Source: G963556115 sp963675945
Lineage (GTDB): Bacteria; Planctomycetota; SZUA-567
DNA length: 64,000 nt
Direction: 5' to 3'
Assembly: GCA_963675945.1 (NCBI GenBank)
Contig: OY780932.1
Location: forward strand, 3,100,001-3,164,000
Position numbers and translations under genes: made by a program. Below the pieces are notes generated by a model. It was given only the letters and a program-made list of their open reading frames with translations, was not told the origin of the DNA and did not search any database. Of the stretch, positions 54,425 to 63,292 are shown in pieces; position 1 is the first letter of the stretch, and each line of letters begins with the position of its first letter.

Positions 54425-56257
54425 TTACGTTCGTTTCCAGATCAGCAAAGTGATATCATCAAATTGCTCGTTCTCCTGAAATTTATCCACCGCCTGGACA
54501 ATCTCTACCCCCAGCTCCGTGACGTTACGCGCATATGCTGTAGCTAGTATCTCCTCCAAGCGACTTTCGGAGAATAGTTCCAGAGATCTAGAGTGCGCTT
54601 CAGTAACCCCATCGGTATATAAAACTACCGACTCACCTGGCTCAAGCTCAAAGCACCCCACACTATATTTTGCCCCACTGATACCGCCAACCAGCATTCC
54701 GGTAACATCTTCGGTCTTCTTAATCCCTTCGGCAGTAATGATATACGCCGGATTATGCCCGGCATTTCCATAGCGACACTTACCGGTCAAAGGATTATAA
54801 TAGCAGAGGAAGACAGTAGCAAACATCGACTCCGAATTATGCTCGTATATTGCCCGGTTCAATCGCTTCAACGCAGCTGCCGGATCGGGTTCGACCGGAC
54901 AAATTGCGCGTATCAAGGTACAAACCATGGTCATAAAGAGAGCCGCCGGTACCCCTTTACCCGAGACATCACCGATACAGAAGACCACAAGCTCATCCCG
55001 AATTTTAAAGTAATCATAAAAATCACCTCCGACCTCGCGCGACGATGCATAAAATGCATAAAGACTGAAATAATCACTCTTGAGCAAATCCTTCGGCAAC
55101 ATCGAAGACTGAATACTCTGCCCGGCCTTGAGTTCACTGTCAACCCGGGCTTTGTGCTTTTCGTACTCCTCCCGCTCCTTCAAGCCCATGACCATGAAGT
55201 TGAATTGATAAGCAAGATAGCCGAGTTCATCTCTAAGGCTGGTCTGTACATTACAGGCGAAATCACCCGCCGCAACCCTTTCCGCCTCGTGCGCCAGTAA
55301 TACAATCGGCTCGGTAAAATTCTTCGAAACAATAGAGATAATCAAAGCGAAGACCGCCAGCAGTACAATCGACGCACCCAGCAAGCCATAATTCAGAATA
55401 CTGACCTGCGTATGAATGATATCATCATTCACCCGATAGATAATAACCCAACCCGTTGACCGGTCACGCATCGAAAAGTAAGTATCATGCTTAAAATTTA
55501 AGATATTTATTGAATCCAAGCGAAAAGCATCTTCCTGTAAGACCTCCGTATACACCTGCGCATCAGGCAGATCATGTATATTCGAGCCTACAAGGTTGGA
55601 ATTATTGCCAAAGAGTAAGAGATATCCCTCTTCCGAAACTACATACCAACTACCCATGACATCATCAATTCGGCTTATCATATGTTCAAGCTCACCAATA
55701 TCAATATCTACACTGGTAAACCCGATTACGCCGCTCTCACCCAGTATCGGTGCAGACATGGTAAAGACATAACGCTCATCATTCGCTGAGACATAGGGCT
55801 TACTGAAGTACACAGAATTCCAATTGGTTTTATCGGCAAAAAAACGCTGGCTCTCCTGGAACCAGGCTCTATCCTTGACATTATAATCTGTGTTTGGGGT
55901 CCAGATACTACTGATAAATTCACCTGTATTATACGAGACATAAGGTGGACTTATAGCAAAATGTTTTTGCTCAAATTTGATCAATTCTCTAACCTTGCTG
56001 CCTGGTAACTTCTGAAAACTCAGATAGTTGGCAAAAGTTTTGATCGCAATACTGTCCTCATCTATCCAGTTGCTAATAAGCTCATACCCTAGACTGAGCT
56101 TAATTTCTGCCCGCTGATAGACCACATTTCGCACCACAGCAAAAGAGATATAATGAAGCAAGAACCCGATAATGACCAGCACAAAGGCAAAAGCCAGTAG
56201 AAACTGCTTAAACAATCTGGTTCTGATCTTTTGATCAAATTTTAGGTTACTACCCAT
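54425..56257 (-). CDS. Membrane PP2C-type (SpoIIE) phosphatase with sensor and HAMP domains
   Basis: The 610-residue protein has an N-terminal membrane helix (residues 16-36), an external dCache-like sensor (about 40-275, with ISPPYVSYNTGEF and TDYNVKDRAWFQ), a second helix (SILNYGLLGASIVLLAVFAL) and HAMP (about 310-365). A C-terminal SpoIIE domain has SREVGGDFYDYF, CIGDVSGKGVPAALFM, NAGHNPAYI and YTDGVTEA metal ligands. RsbU-like phosphatases dephosphorylate anti-anti-sigma factors; the partner is not in the window. AGGGG precedes the ATG. Confidence 0.85.
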   Translation of the reverse strand: MGSNLKFDQKIRTRLFKQFLLAFAFVLVIIGFLLHYISFAVVRNVVYQRAEIKLSLGYELISNWIDEDSIAIKTFANYLSFQKLPGSKVRELIKFEQKHFAISPPYVSYNTGEFISSIWTPNTDYNVKDRAWFQESQRFFADKTNWNSVYFSKPYVSANDERYVFTMSAPILGESGVIGFTSVDIDIGELEHMISRIDDVMGSWYVVSEEGYLLLFGNNSNLVGSNIHDLPDAQVYTEVLQEDAFRLDSINILNFKHDTYFSMRDRSTGWVIIYRVNDDIIHTQVSILNYGLLGASIVLLAVFALIISIVSKNFTEPIVLLAHEAERVAAGDFACNVQTSLRDELGYLAYQFNFMVMGLKEREEYEKHKARVDSELKAGQSIQSSMLPKDLLKSDYFSLYAFYASSREVGGDFYDYFKIRDELVVFCIGDVSGKGVPAALFMTMVCTLIRAICPVEPDPAAALKRLNRAIYEHNSESMFATVFLCYYNPLTGKCRYGNAGHNPAYIITAEGIKKTEDVTGMLVGGISGAKYSVGCFELEPGESVVLYTDGVTEAHSRSLELFSESRLEEILATAYARNVTELGVEIVQAVDKFQENEQFDDITLLIWKRT

Positions 56258-56286
56258 ATTAGCCCCTGAAGAAAACCAGAAAGAAT

Positions 56287-56313
56287 AATAGCTCCTGTAA
56301 AACAGAAGCTATT
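56287..56313 (-). terminator. Hairpin between accD and the phosphatase gene
   Basis: AATAGCT, one mismatch, CTGT, AAA loop, ACAG, mismatch, AGCTATT form a stem of 11 pairs. On the minus strand ATTATTCTTTCTGG follows, so the U-tract is poor. It may be a weak terminator for accD. Confidence 0.5.
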
Positions 56314-56349
56314 GCAAGGAAACCGACTGCCAGCATCTGCGCCGAGGCA

Positions 56350-57222
56350 TCACGCCACCTCACCCAGCAAATGCTTTAAGAGTGATAATACCGTATTTCG
56401 CAAATCCTGTCGAGCAACAATCATATCTACCTGACCATGCGCTAGCAAGAACTCTGTGCGCTGGAAACCTTCCGGTAACTCCGCATTGATAGTCGATTTG
56501 ATAACCCGCGGACCGGTAAATCCTACCAGAGCCCCAGGTTCACCAATAATAATATCGCCAAGGGCAGCCCAACTGGCCCAGACTCCGCCCATGGTACAAT
56601 CGGCAACAACACTAATAAAAGGCAGCCCTGCTTCTTTGAGTTTACCCAGAGCCGCCGAGGTTTTGGCCATCTGCATCAGAGAATACATACCTTCATGCAT
56701 TCGGGCGCCACCGCCAGAGCCGGAAACAATTATCACCGGCAATCTCTCTGCAAGCGCAAACTCAATGAGTCTAGTAATCTTTTCACCAACGACAGAACCC
56801 ATCGAACCGGCAATAAAAGCACTATCAGTAACCGCGAAGGCCACCCGGATCGTCTCCATCAAACCTTCACCTGACTTGATAGCCGAGAGCATTCCGGTCT
56901 TATTAATCTCTGCTTCGAGCTTCTCCTGATACCCCTTTCCGCCACCGGAGAATTCCAGAATATCCTTGCTCATAAGCCCAATGTCATGCTCTATAAAAGA
57001 ACCCGGCTCGAGCATAATTTGTATGCGACGATCAGCACTGATCTGAGTGTGGTATCGGCAATTCGGACAGACCCCCAAGTTCTCAACCAGTGTTGTCTTG
57101 ATAATAATCTCACTACAATTCTTACATTTGATCGCAACCCCAGTTCCATCCTCAGAAGGTTGTATCTGTTTCTTATTATGCTTACCCAGGTTCTTAAGTT
57201 TCTCCCAACCGAAGAATGCCAT
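56350..57222 (-). CDS. accD: Acetyl-CoA carboxylase carboxyltransferase subunit beta
   Basis: The 290-residue subunit transfers carboxyl from biotin-BCCP to acetyl-CoA in fatty acid synthesis. The N-terminal zinc ribbon (IKCKNCSEIIIKTTL, then GVCPNCRYH), EFSGGGKGYQEKLE and the oxyanion-hole glycine block IVSGSGGGARMHEGMYSLM are typical of AccD. It has a usual length. GGAGTTTAGGGGT precedes the ATG. accA is not adjacent. It follows rpe by 59 bp on the same strand. Confidence 0.9.
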   Translation of the reverse strand: MAFFGWEKLKNLGKHNKKQIQPSEDGTGVAIKCKNCSEIIIKTTLVENLGVCPNCRYHTQISADRRIQIMLEPGSFIEHDIGLMSKDILEFSGGGKGYQEKLEAEINKTGMLSAIKSGEGLMETIRVAFAVTDSAFIAGSMGSVVGEKITRLIEFALAERLPVIIVSGSGGGARMHEGMYSLMQMAKTSAALGKLKEAGLPFISVVADCTMGGVWASWAALGDIIIGEPGALVGFTGPRVIKSTINAELPEGFQRTEFLLAHGQVDMIVARQDLRNTVLSLLKHLLGEVA

Positions 57223-57281
57223 ACCCCTAAACTCCTTATCAAATCATACCTACAACAATAAGTACCAAATACTCAGTACCG

Positions 57282-57926
57282 CTACGCTTGGAGCATACCA
57301 TTCACTGCCGCGCGCATATCAGCACTACGAAATACCGCCGTTCCCGCAACCAAAAGATTGGCTCCGGCGTCTTTTATAGCCCGAGCATTCTCCAGACATA
57401 CCCCACCATCAACCTCAAGCTCAATATTCTTACCAGCTATCAACCGACTTGCTTGTTCAAGCCTGCCGAGCGACTCTGCAATAAATTTTTGCCCGCCAAA
57501 TCCCGGAAATACCGACATCAAAAGCAATCTATCTATTTTATCCAGGAATGGTTCAACCTTCTCCACTGGCACATCCGGATTTATCGACAACCCGCGTACC
57601 AATCCCCGGGAACCTATCTCATTGAGTATCGCAGTAGGATCAGGACATGGCTGGAGATGAATAGTAATACCATCTGCTCCAGACTCATGAAAGGTCTCAA
57701 TATATTTCTGCGGCTCATCAAGCATAAGGTGCACATCAAAATGCAACTCGGTAAGCGGTCTAATAGCTTCGATGACACATGGACCAAAAGAATAATTCGG
57801 TACAAAGTGTCCATCCATGATATCCAGATGAAGAATATCGGTACCAGAATCTTCAACACGTTTTATCTCTTCACCGAGTCGGGTGAAGTCTGCAGCAAGC
57901 AGTGAAGGTGCAATTCTACATTTCAT
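57282..57926 (-). CDS. rpe: Ribulose-phosphate 3-epimerase
   Basis: The 214-residue TIM-barrel enzyme interconverts ribulose 5-phosphate and xylulose 5-phosphate. IAPSLLAADFTRLGEE, LHLDIMDGHFVPN with metal ligands, FDVHLM, MSVFPGFGGQKFI with the phosphate loop, and VDGGV near the C terminus are all present. It is first in a likely rpe-accD operon, divergent from the cold-shock gene. Confidence 0.95.
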   Translation of the reverse strand: MKCRIAPSLLAADFTRLGEEIKRVEDSGTDILHLDIMDGHFVPNYSFGPCVIEAIRPLTELHFDVHLMLDEPQKYIETFHESGADGITIHLQPCPDPTAILNEIGSRGLVRGLSINPDVPVEKVEPFLDKIDRLLLMSVFPGFGGQKFIAESLGRLEQASRLIAGKNIELEVDGGVCLENARAIKDAGANLLVAGTAVFRSADMRAAVNGMLQA

Positions 57927-58253
57927 TTTTTCATACCCTAGCTACGCTCATAATTTTCTTGAAACATTTACAACCGAGAACACGCAACCACAACGATGCC
58001 CCACAATATCGGTTTAAATTTGAACTTCTTAAATTATATAAAAACCGCCCCCTCCATGCAATACATGAAAAAATATTCTACTTAGTACGACATCAAAGAT
58101 TCACAACAGACAACCAATCAAGCCCTAAGGCGAACAAATAGACAACTCACAACTAATTAACTTTGCATTATTCCAGAAAAAAAAATATAAAAAAGATATT
58201 TTTTATTTCCAATTCTTAACAAAATACGCTAATATTATATTTAAGTAACTGAT
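57927..58253. other. Divergent AT-rich region between rpe and the cold-shock gene
   Basis: No gene is visible. The right part (around 58216-58240) holds TTAACA and TATATT-like boxes that could be the cold-shock gene promoter, but spacing is poor. Confidence 0.35.
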
Positions 58254-58341
58254 AGCATACTTATCTGCCCCAGGTATGCTTCAGTATTTTTAAGTATTTC
58301 TGGGGTGATTTATCAATCTGCTTCGGCAGAGTATTACGGAG
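58254..58341 (+). promoter_or_regulatory. Structured 5' leader of the cold-shock gene
   Basis: Three inverted repeats precede the ATG: AGCATAC/GTATGCT (58254-58280); CCCCAG/CTGGGG (58268-58305), which overlaps the first and cannot form with it; and TCTGC-TTCG-GCAGA (58317-58330), a UUCG tetraloop hairpin a few bases before the GGAG ribosome-binding site. Two mutually exclusive stems upstream of a cold-shock gene suggest a temperature-responsive leader like that of E. coli cspA. Confidence 0.5.
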
Positions 58342-58348
58342 AAACATA

Positions 58349-58552
58349 ATGGCAAGTGGCACAGTAAAATGGTTCAATGATCAAAAAGGTTTTGGTTTCA
58401 TCATTCCAGATGACGGTGGTGAAGACCTCTTTGTACACCACACAAACATCATCATGGATGGATTCAAGACCCTGAAAGAAAACCAGGCAGTCGAATTTGA
58501 CGCTGGCGAAGGAAAAAAAGGACCTGAAGCTACCAATGTCAAGCCTTGCTAA
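58349..58552 (+). CDS. csp: Cold-shock protein (CspA family)
   Basis: The 67-residue single cold-shock domain binds single-stranded nucleic acid. GTVKWFNDQKGFGFI contains RNP-1, and EDLFVHHTNI the RNP-2 equivalent (LFVHH rather than VFVHF). AVEFDAGEGKKGPEATNV closes the barrel. GGAG lies seven bases before the ATG. It has its own terminator at 58592-58625 and is followed by yciH. Confidence 0.95.
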   Translation: MASGTVKWFNDQKGFGFIIPDDGGEDLFVHHTNIIMDGFKTLKENQAVEFDAGEGKKGPEATNVKPC

Positions 58553-58591
58553 GTAAGTTTATAAATATAAGCAGACTAAGCTGTTGATGTT

Positions 58592-58625
58592 ACTCCTATC
58601 CGCCAAGCGGTTAGGAGTTTTTTTT
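58592..58625 (+). terminator. Rho-independent terminator of the cold-shock gene
   Basis: CTCCTATCCGC, CAA loop, GCGGTTAGGAG form an 11-bp stem with one mismatch, followed by eight T. It lies about 40 bp after the stop. Confidence 0.9.
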
Positions 58626-58658
58626 AACCATACTTATCAGTCAATATGGAGCTAATAT

Positions 58659-59033
58659 ATGGTCAAAAGACCGCCAAATGCCCAAGGGGACTTGGTCTTT
58701 TCAACCGCAGAAGGCAAGCTCTGTCCCAGATGCGGCCACAAAGTAGACAAGTGTATTTGCCGCGAGTTAGCCGATTCAGTTGTACCGTCAGGAGACGGAA
58801 TTGTGCGTTTAAAACGTGAGACCAAGGGGCGCAAAGGTGCCGGCGTTACTCTAATAACCGGGATCTGCCTGAATAATCCTGAACTCAAAACTCTGGCCAA
58901 AGAATTGAAGAAGAAGTGCGGAAGTGGCGGCGCGGTGAAAGATGGTACTATAGAGTTACAAGGCAATGTTCGTGAACAGGTTCAGGTCATACTTGAGAAC
59001 AAAGGTTTCAAGGTCAAGATCTGTGGGGGTTGA
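58659..59033 (+). CDS. yciH: SUI1/YciH-type translation initiation factor
   Basis: The 124-residue protein has a short zinc ribbon, LCPRCGHKVDKCIC near residue 22, followed by a SUI1 (eIF1-like) domain: IVRLKRETKGRKGAGVTLI, NPELKTLAKELKKKCGSGGA and VREQVQVILENKGFKVK. Homologues may influence initiator tRNA or start-codon selection in bacteria. GGAG stands upstream of the ATG. Confidence 0.9.
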   Translation: MVKRPPNAQGDLVFSTAEGKLCPRCGHKVDKCICRELADSVVPSGDGIVRLKRETKGRKGAGVTLITGICLNNPELKTLAKELKKKCGSGGAVKDGTIELQGNVREQVQVILENKGFKVKICGG

Positions 59034-59070
59034 GTCAGGAAAAGAATCCTCGCCTACTAATAAAATCAAC

Positions 59071-59098
59071 TTGTTTTTAAACACGAAATAATTATAAT
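59071..59098 (+). promoter_or_regulatory. Putative promoter of the ECF sigma gene
   Basis: TTGTTT and a perfect TATAAT are 16 bp apart, 43 bp before the ATG at 59141. The -35 box matches consensus at only three positions. Confidence 0.4.
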
Positions 59099-59140
59099 TT
59101 CAGTTAAAGTTGATAACTCTTGGACGCATTGTTGAATAAT

Positions 59141-59791
59141 ATGACACAAAAACCTGTGGTAGATACTGCCAAACCGGATTACGAGTATTTAACCCCTGAA
59201 GAATTACTTGCAGAATATGTTTCAGGCGATGACGGGGCATTCACCGCCCTGGTAGAGGTCATCGGAACCCGATTACTCGGTTTTATTCACCGTTTTATCG
59301 GCGATTTCCATATTGCTGAAGACGTATTTCAAACTGTTTTGCTCAAATTGGCTACCCATGCAACAGCTTTCAATAATCGCGCCAACCTCAACACTTGGGT
59401 CTTTGCCATTGCGCGCAACGCCTCGATTGATGCTCTCAAAGCTCACAATAAAATACGTTTAATTCTAAATGACCCAGCAGAATCTCAAGATAAGGAAGAC
59501 GAAATAGACCAGAGGATTTCCCACATCCTCTGCAATTCGCTCCCCCCGCTCCAGCAGCTGACTGTTGAAGAGTTGGGCAGACGTATTTCAGCAGCGGTTA
59601 CCGCTCTGCCGGAGAAGCAGCGCGAGGTATTTCTGCTCCGCGAAGATGCTGATCTCTCAATCGAAGAGATTGCAAAGATCGTGGAGTGCAGCCGGGAGAC
59701 AGTAAAGAGCCGTCTACGCTATGCGGTCAATAAACTACGGATCAATCTCAAGAAAGAGGCTAGACTTTACGGGTTGTTAGACCGTCTTTAA
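59141..59791 (+). CDS. ECF RNA polymerase sigma factor
   Basis: The protein of about 216 residues has sigma-2 sequences (DFHIAEDVFQTVLLKLATHA, then NLNTWVFAIARNASIDAL) and the sigma-4 helix-turn-helix (ALPEKQREVFLLREDADLSI, EEIAKIVECSRETVKSRLRY). It recruits RNA polymerase to stress or envelope promoters. The start is uncertain: ATG 59141 or TTG 59120, neither with a strong ribosome-binding site. The next gene encodes a probable membrane anti-sigma-like partner 43 bp away. Confidence 0.85.
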   Translation: MTQKPVVDTAKPDYEYLTPEELLAEYVSGDDGAFTALVEVIGTRLLGFIHRFIGDFHIAEDVFQTVLLKLATHATAFNNRANLNTWVFAIARNASIDALKAHNKIRLILNDPAESQDKEDEIDQRISHILCNSLPPLQQLTVEELGRRISAAVTALPEKQREVFLLREDADLSIEEIAKIVECSRETVKSRLRYAVNKLRINLKKEARLYGLLDRL

Positions 59792-59834
59792 TTATTAGTT
59801 TTCAGTATTTAATATAAGGATATAACGGGTAATA

Positions 59835-62312
59835 ATGAAGGATGACAAGTTAGACAAAATCCTGGATCACCTCTATGGTGAGCTTGAACCTGAGACCGAG
59901 GAAGACTTCCTCAATGAGGTCTCCAGTTCCAAATTACTCTCAAATAGATTGACTGAGACCAGAAAATTACTGACAGCGTACCGCCTGGCTCCTACCATGG
60001 AGATAGCCAGAGACTCTGCCGAAAATGCTTTGGAACGACTCCGTACAGCCCGGGCGGCAGAAGCAGCAGCAGTCAAGGCAGAGGAAGCTTCAATGCAATT
60101 GCCCGAACCTGAGATTGAACCAACTGCAACTCACGCTACCGAAACAATAGACTCAGAACAGATTGCAGAACCGGTCACACCGCTTTCAGTTGACTCAGCT
60201 ACGCGAAAAAAACCTTCAAACCTTGGGCTTATCAGTACCGCGGCAATTATCATCCTCGGCATAGGCGTGGGTTATTATCTTTTCAATAATACACAACCTG
60301 AATCCAGCCAGACTCTCAATAATGAATTGGAGTTGACCTTTATTGAGCCAGCAGCCTCCAACCTTACTGCTGCGAAAACTATAGCTGAAAAGAAAAACCT
60401 CAATAAGCCCTCAAACTCAAAGGCAACACCAACAACAATACCCGAACTATCGCCCGAAGCATTAGCGACAAATAAAGCGGAAGAGAACTTTGAAGAAATA
60501 CAGGATATCCTTGAAGAGATCGACGAGATATCATTATCCCGTCCCACCGAAGAGCTTACGGTTATTGACAGATCTGATTCGGTAGAACTGGAAGAGTCCG
60601 ACATCGACCTGCTTGACATCTCAAATATCGAACCACTACCCGAGATGGATAGCGAAGCACCTGATTTAGAGACAGAGTTCAACCAGATGCTTCCAGAGAT
60701 TGAAGAACCCACCACACCCCTTCTGCCCAAACACGCTGATATCGATCTCGCTCACGACACTCAAAGTTCTGAGAATACAGTAGAATCGACAGATACCCCA
60801 AAAACCACGGTCGAAGAGCTTGAAAAACAGAAGGAAGCTGCGCGCCTCGCTGAAATAGAGAAACAAAAAGAGGCTGCGCGCCTTGCTGAAATTGAGAAAC
60901 AAAAAGAGGCTGAGCGCCTTGCTGAAATTGAGAAGCAGAAAGAAGCTGCGCGCCTTGCTAAAATCGAAAAACTGAAAGAAGCTGCGCGCCTCGCTGAAAT
61001 TGAGAAGCAGAAAGAAGCTGCGCGCCTTGCTGAGCTTGAAAAACAGAAAGAAGCAGCGCGCCTTGCTGAAATTGAGAAGCAGAAAGAAGCAGCGCGCCTT
61101 GCTGAAATCGAGAAACAAAAGGAAGCTGCGCGCCTCGCTGAAATTGAAAAGCAGAAAGAAGCTGCGCGCCTCGCTGAAATTGAGAAACAAAAAGAGGCTG
61201 CGCGCCTTGCTGAAATTGAGAAGCAGAAAGAAGCTGCGCGCCTCGCTGAAATTGAAAAGCAGAAAGAAGCTGCGCGCCTCGCTGAAATTGAGAAACAAAA
61301 AGAGGCTGCGCGCCTCGCTGAAATTGAGAAGCAGAAAGAAGCTGCGCGCCTTGCTGAAATTGAGAAGCAGAAAGAAGCTGCGCGCCTTGCTGAAATCGAG
61401 AAACAAAAAGAAGCTGCGCGCCTCGCTGAAATTAAGAAGCAGAAGGAAGCTGCGCGCCTTGCTGAAATCGAGAAACAAAAAGAAGTTGCGCGCCTCGCTG
61501 AGCTTGAAAAGCAGCAAGAGACTGCACGCCTGGCTGAAATCGAGAAACAAAAAGAAGCTGCGCGCCTCGCTGAAATTAAGAAGCAGAAAGAAGCTGCACG
61601 CCTAGCTGAGCTTGAAAAGCAGCAAGAAGCTGCGCGCCTTGCTGAAATCGAGAAACAAAAAGAAGCTGCACGCCTAGCTGAAACCGTGGCTAAGAAAGAA
61701 ATCAAGATTGTTGAGCCGATAACTCTCAGCGAAAACAACAGCATCCATTCAGTAGACGATCTACCAGTTATGCCACTGAGTGAGGATGATAACCAACCGC
61801 TCGCAATTTTAATAAATCCTGAGACTACCTCGAAAGAGAAGATAACCTTCGAGACAGCAGACTCAGTCGCTCAACTTATCCAGAAAGCTGAGGCCTTATA
61901 CTTGAAGAAATCCTATCTTCAGGCACTATTTGGGGTTGAAGAGGCACTGCTACAGGCCGTGTCACGTCAGGATCGTATCTCCGCCCTAACCTTAAAAGCG
62001 AGAATTGAGCTACAACTCAAGAGCTTTGCTGAGATGCAGGAGACGATCTCTACGCTCCGCCCACTATCACCCCTTGACGCTTCAGCCCTACAGGTATTGT
62101 ATAATGCGGCTCTAAACCATGAAAAACTCACAATCCAGAGAGAACAACAAGCCGCACACTATTATACACCAACCCCTTTAAATTCAACCAGTAACACTGA
62201 GTACCAAGCCAATACCCCAAGAACGACTTCTGAGGATACTTCCAATACGCCAAATCCTACAAGAAAAAAGCGTTTCAACCCAACTACGGATACTTATTAT
62301 AAACGCCGATAA
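59835..62312 (+). CDS. Membrane protein with 24 tandem 12-residue helical repeats; possible anti-sigma factor
   Basis: The 825-residue protein has an N-terminal cytosolic region of about 60 residues (LDHLYGELEPETEEDFLNEV) like short anti-sigma domains, then an acidic linker. One transmembrane helix (about residues 134-154, LISTAAIIILGIGVGYYLF) leads to an acidic disordered region. Residues 330-617 are 24 copies of a 12-residue unit of the form EKQKEAARLAEI, which should form one long charged alpha helix. A C-terminal TPR-like region (AEALYLKKSYLQALFGVEEA) ends the protein. It follows an ECF sigma gene and may sense envelope state across the periplasm. Confidence 0.65.
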   Translation: MKDDKLDKILDHLYGELEPETEEDFLNEVSSSKLLSNRLTETRKLLTAYRLAPTMEIARDSAENALERLRTARAAEAAAVKAEEASMQLPEPEIEPTATHATETIDSEQIAEPVTPLSVDSATRKKPSNLGLISTAAIIILGIGVGYYLFNNTQPESSQTLNNELELTFIEPAASNLTAAKTIAEKKNLNKPSNSKATPTTIPELSPEALATNKAEENFEEIQDILEEIDEISLSRPTEELTVIDRSDSVELEESDIDLLDISNIEPLPEMDSEAPDLETEFNQMLPEIEEPTTPLLPKHADIDLAHDTQSSENTVESTDTPKTTVEELEKQKEAARLAEIEKQKEAARLAEIEKQKEAERLAEIEKQKEAARLAKIEKLKEAARLAEIEKQKEAARLAELEKQKEAARLAEIEKQKEAARLAEIEKQKEAARLAEIEKQKEAARLAEIEKQKEAARLAEIEKQKEAARLAEIEKQKEAARLAEIEKQKEAARLAEIEKQKEAARLAEIEKQKEAARLAEIEKQKEAARLAEIKKQKEAARLAEIEKQKEVARLAELEKQQETARLAEIEKQKEAARLAEIKKQKEAARLAELEKQQEAARLAEIEKQKEAARLAETVAKKEIKIVEPITLSENNSIHSVDDLPVMPLSEDDNQPLAILINPETTSKEKITFETADSVAQLIQKAEALYLKKSYLQALFGVEEALLQAVSRQDRISALTLKARIELQLKSFAEMQETISTLRPLSPLDASALQVLYNAALNHEKLTIQREQQAAHYYTPTPLNSTSNTEYQANTPRTTSEDTSNTPNPTRKKRFNPTTDTYYKRR
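60822..61685 (+). repeat. 24 tandem 36-bp coding repeats
   Basis: 24 contiguous 36-bp units code for variants of EKQKEAARLAEI. Many units differ only at silent positions, and the central ones (about 7 to 17) are identical as protein. Copy number could vary by slippage in steps of 12 residues without a frameshift. Open frames on the opposite strand here are by-products of the repeat. Confidence 0.95.
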
Positions 62313-62381
62313 CCACTTCTTATTTAAGGAGATAAAAAAACATCGCCAACTATTTTTTATCCAAAAAAATTTACCATCCTC

Positions 62382-62409
62382 TTGGCAAGACCAGTTGATT
62401 TGCTATAAT
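62382..62409 (+). promoter_or_regulatory. Sigma-70 promoter of the FmdB-type gene
   Basis: TTGGCA (five of six) and a perfect TATAAT are 16 bp apart, 50 bp upstream of the ATG at 62459. Confidence 0.7.
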
Positions 62410-62458
62410 TTAATGCCATAATTTAATATTATTTCTATAACTTAATGGAGGATACATT

Positions 62459-62674
62459 ATGCCAACTTATGATTATGAATGTTCAGCTTGCGGGCATAAT
62501 TTTGAAGAGTTTCAAGCCATGAGTGAAGCTCCAATAAAGAAATGCCCAAAATGCAAAAAGATGAAGGTGGAACGCCTTATCAGATCCGGCTCAGGAATTA
62601 TCTTCAAAGGTAGCGGTTTCTACGAGACCGATTACAAAAAGAGCGGTAGCGAGAATAAAAGTAAATCAGAGTAA
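62459..62674 (+). CDS. FmdB-family zinc ribbon protein
   Basis: The 71-residue protein starts MPTYDYECSACGHNFEEFQA and has a second CPKCKK pair, forming a zinc ribbon, then the conserved VERLIRSGSGIIFKGSGFY. FmdB proteins were first linked to formamidase regulation, but their role is unsettled. GGAGG precedes the ATG. The C-terminal Ser/Lys-rich tail is typical. Confidence 0.9.
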   Translation: MPTYDYECSACGHNFEEFQAMSEAPIKKCPKCKKMKVERLIRSGSGIIFKGSGFYETDYKKSGSENKSKSE

Positions 62675-62734
62675 ATGTTGAAACTTGCAGCATTCGCTTC
62701 GCTCAATCACAGTGTATAGAGGAGAAGGCAAGAC

Positions 62735-63283
62735 GTGGATCTACATGGAAGAACTGTTGTTCTGGGCATAAGCGGCGGCATTGCCGTATATAAAGTCGCC
62801 TATCTGGCTTCGGAGCTTACCAAGCATGGCGCCGCGGTTGAAGTCATAATGACTGAAGCCGCCCAGAAGTTTGTCACCCCGCTTACCTTCTCCACCCTCA
62901 CCAAGAGAAATGTCCATACCGATATGTTCAAAGAATATGTTGCCAAACCCGGCCACATATCCCTTGCCGAACGCGCCGATGTCATGCTGATTGCTCCGGC
63001 TACGGCAAATACCATAGCCAAGCTAACCTACGGAATCGCCGACAACCTCCTGACCACCACCGTTCTTGCTACTCAGGCACCTGTTATCATTGCGCCAGCT
63101 ATGAATAACAACATGTACAACCACTCCTCTACCCAGCAAAATCTGGAAATTCTACAGAATCGCGGGATAATCACCGTCGGGCCAGAAGAGGGAATGCTCG
63201 CCTGCGGCTATGTCGGAATTGGTCGCATGAGTGAACCCGAGAAACTCTTTGAGCAGATATGTCAGACTATTTCCTGTCAATAA
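62735..63283 (+). CDS. coaC: Phosphopantothenoylcysteine decarboxylase, stand-alone flavoprotein
   Basis: The 182-residue protein starts at GTG with AAGG upstream. It has VVLGISGGIAVYKVAYLASE, GHISLAERADVMLIAPATAN with the active-site His, PAMNNNMYNHSSTQ and MLACGYVGIGRM with the catalytic Cys, the full motif set of CoaC, which decarboxylates 4'-phosphopantothenoylcysteine using FMN. CoaB (the ligase half) is not fused and not adjacent, so it must lie elsewhere. A related lantibiotic or UbiX-type flavoprotein is less likely. Confidence 0.85.
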   Translation: MDLHGRTVVLGISGGIAVYKVAYLASELTKHGAAVEVIMTEAAQKFVTPLTFSTLTKRNVHTDMFKEYVAKPGHISLAERADVMLIAPATANTIAKLTYGIADNLLTTTVLATQAPVIIAPAMNNNMYNHSSTQQNLEILQNRGIITVGPEEGMLACGYVGIGRMSEPEKLFEQICQTISCQ

Positions 63284-63292
63284 TTCACTCTC

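Noticed and set aside
60822..61685. CRISPR-like array (24 regular 36-bp units)
   Set aside because: The units are contiguous with no spacers and encode a 12-residue helical repeat in frame.
60666..61744. Long open frames on the minus strand, and one on the plus strand in another frame, across the repeat region
   Set aside because: They follow automatically from a 36-bp in-frame repeat with few stop triplets. Their products are monotonous Phe/Ser/Ala- or Lys/Leu/Arg-rich, with no ribosome-binding site.
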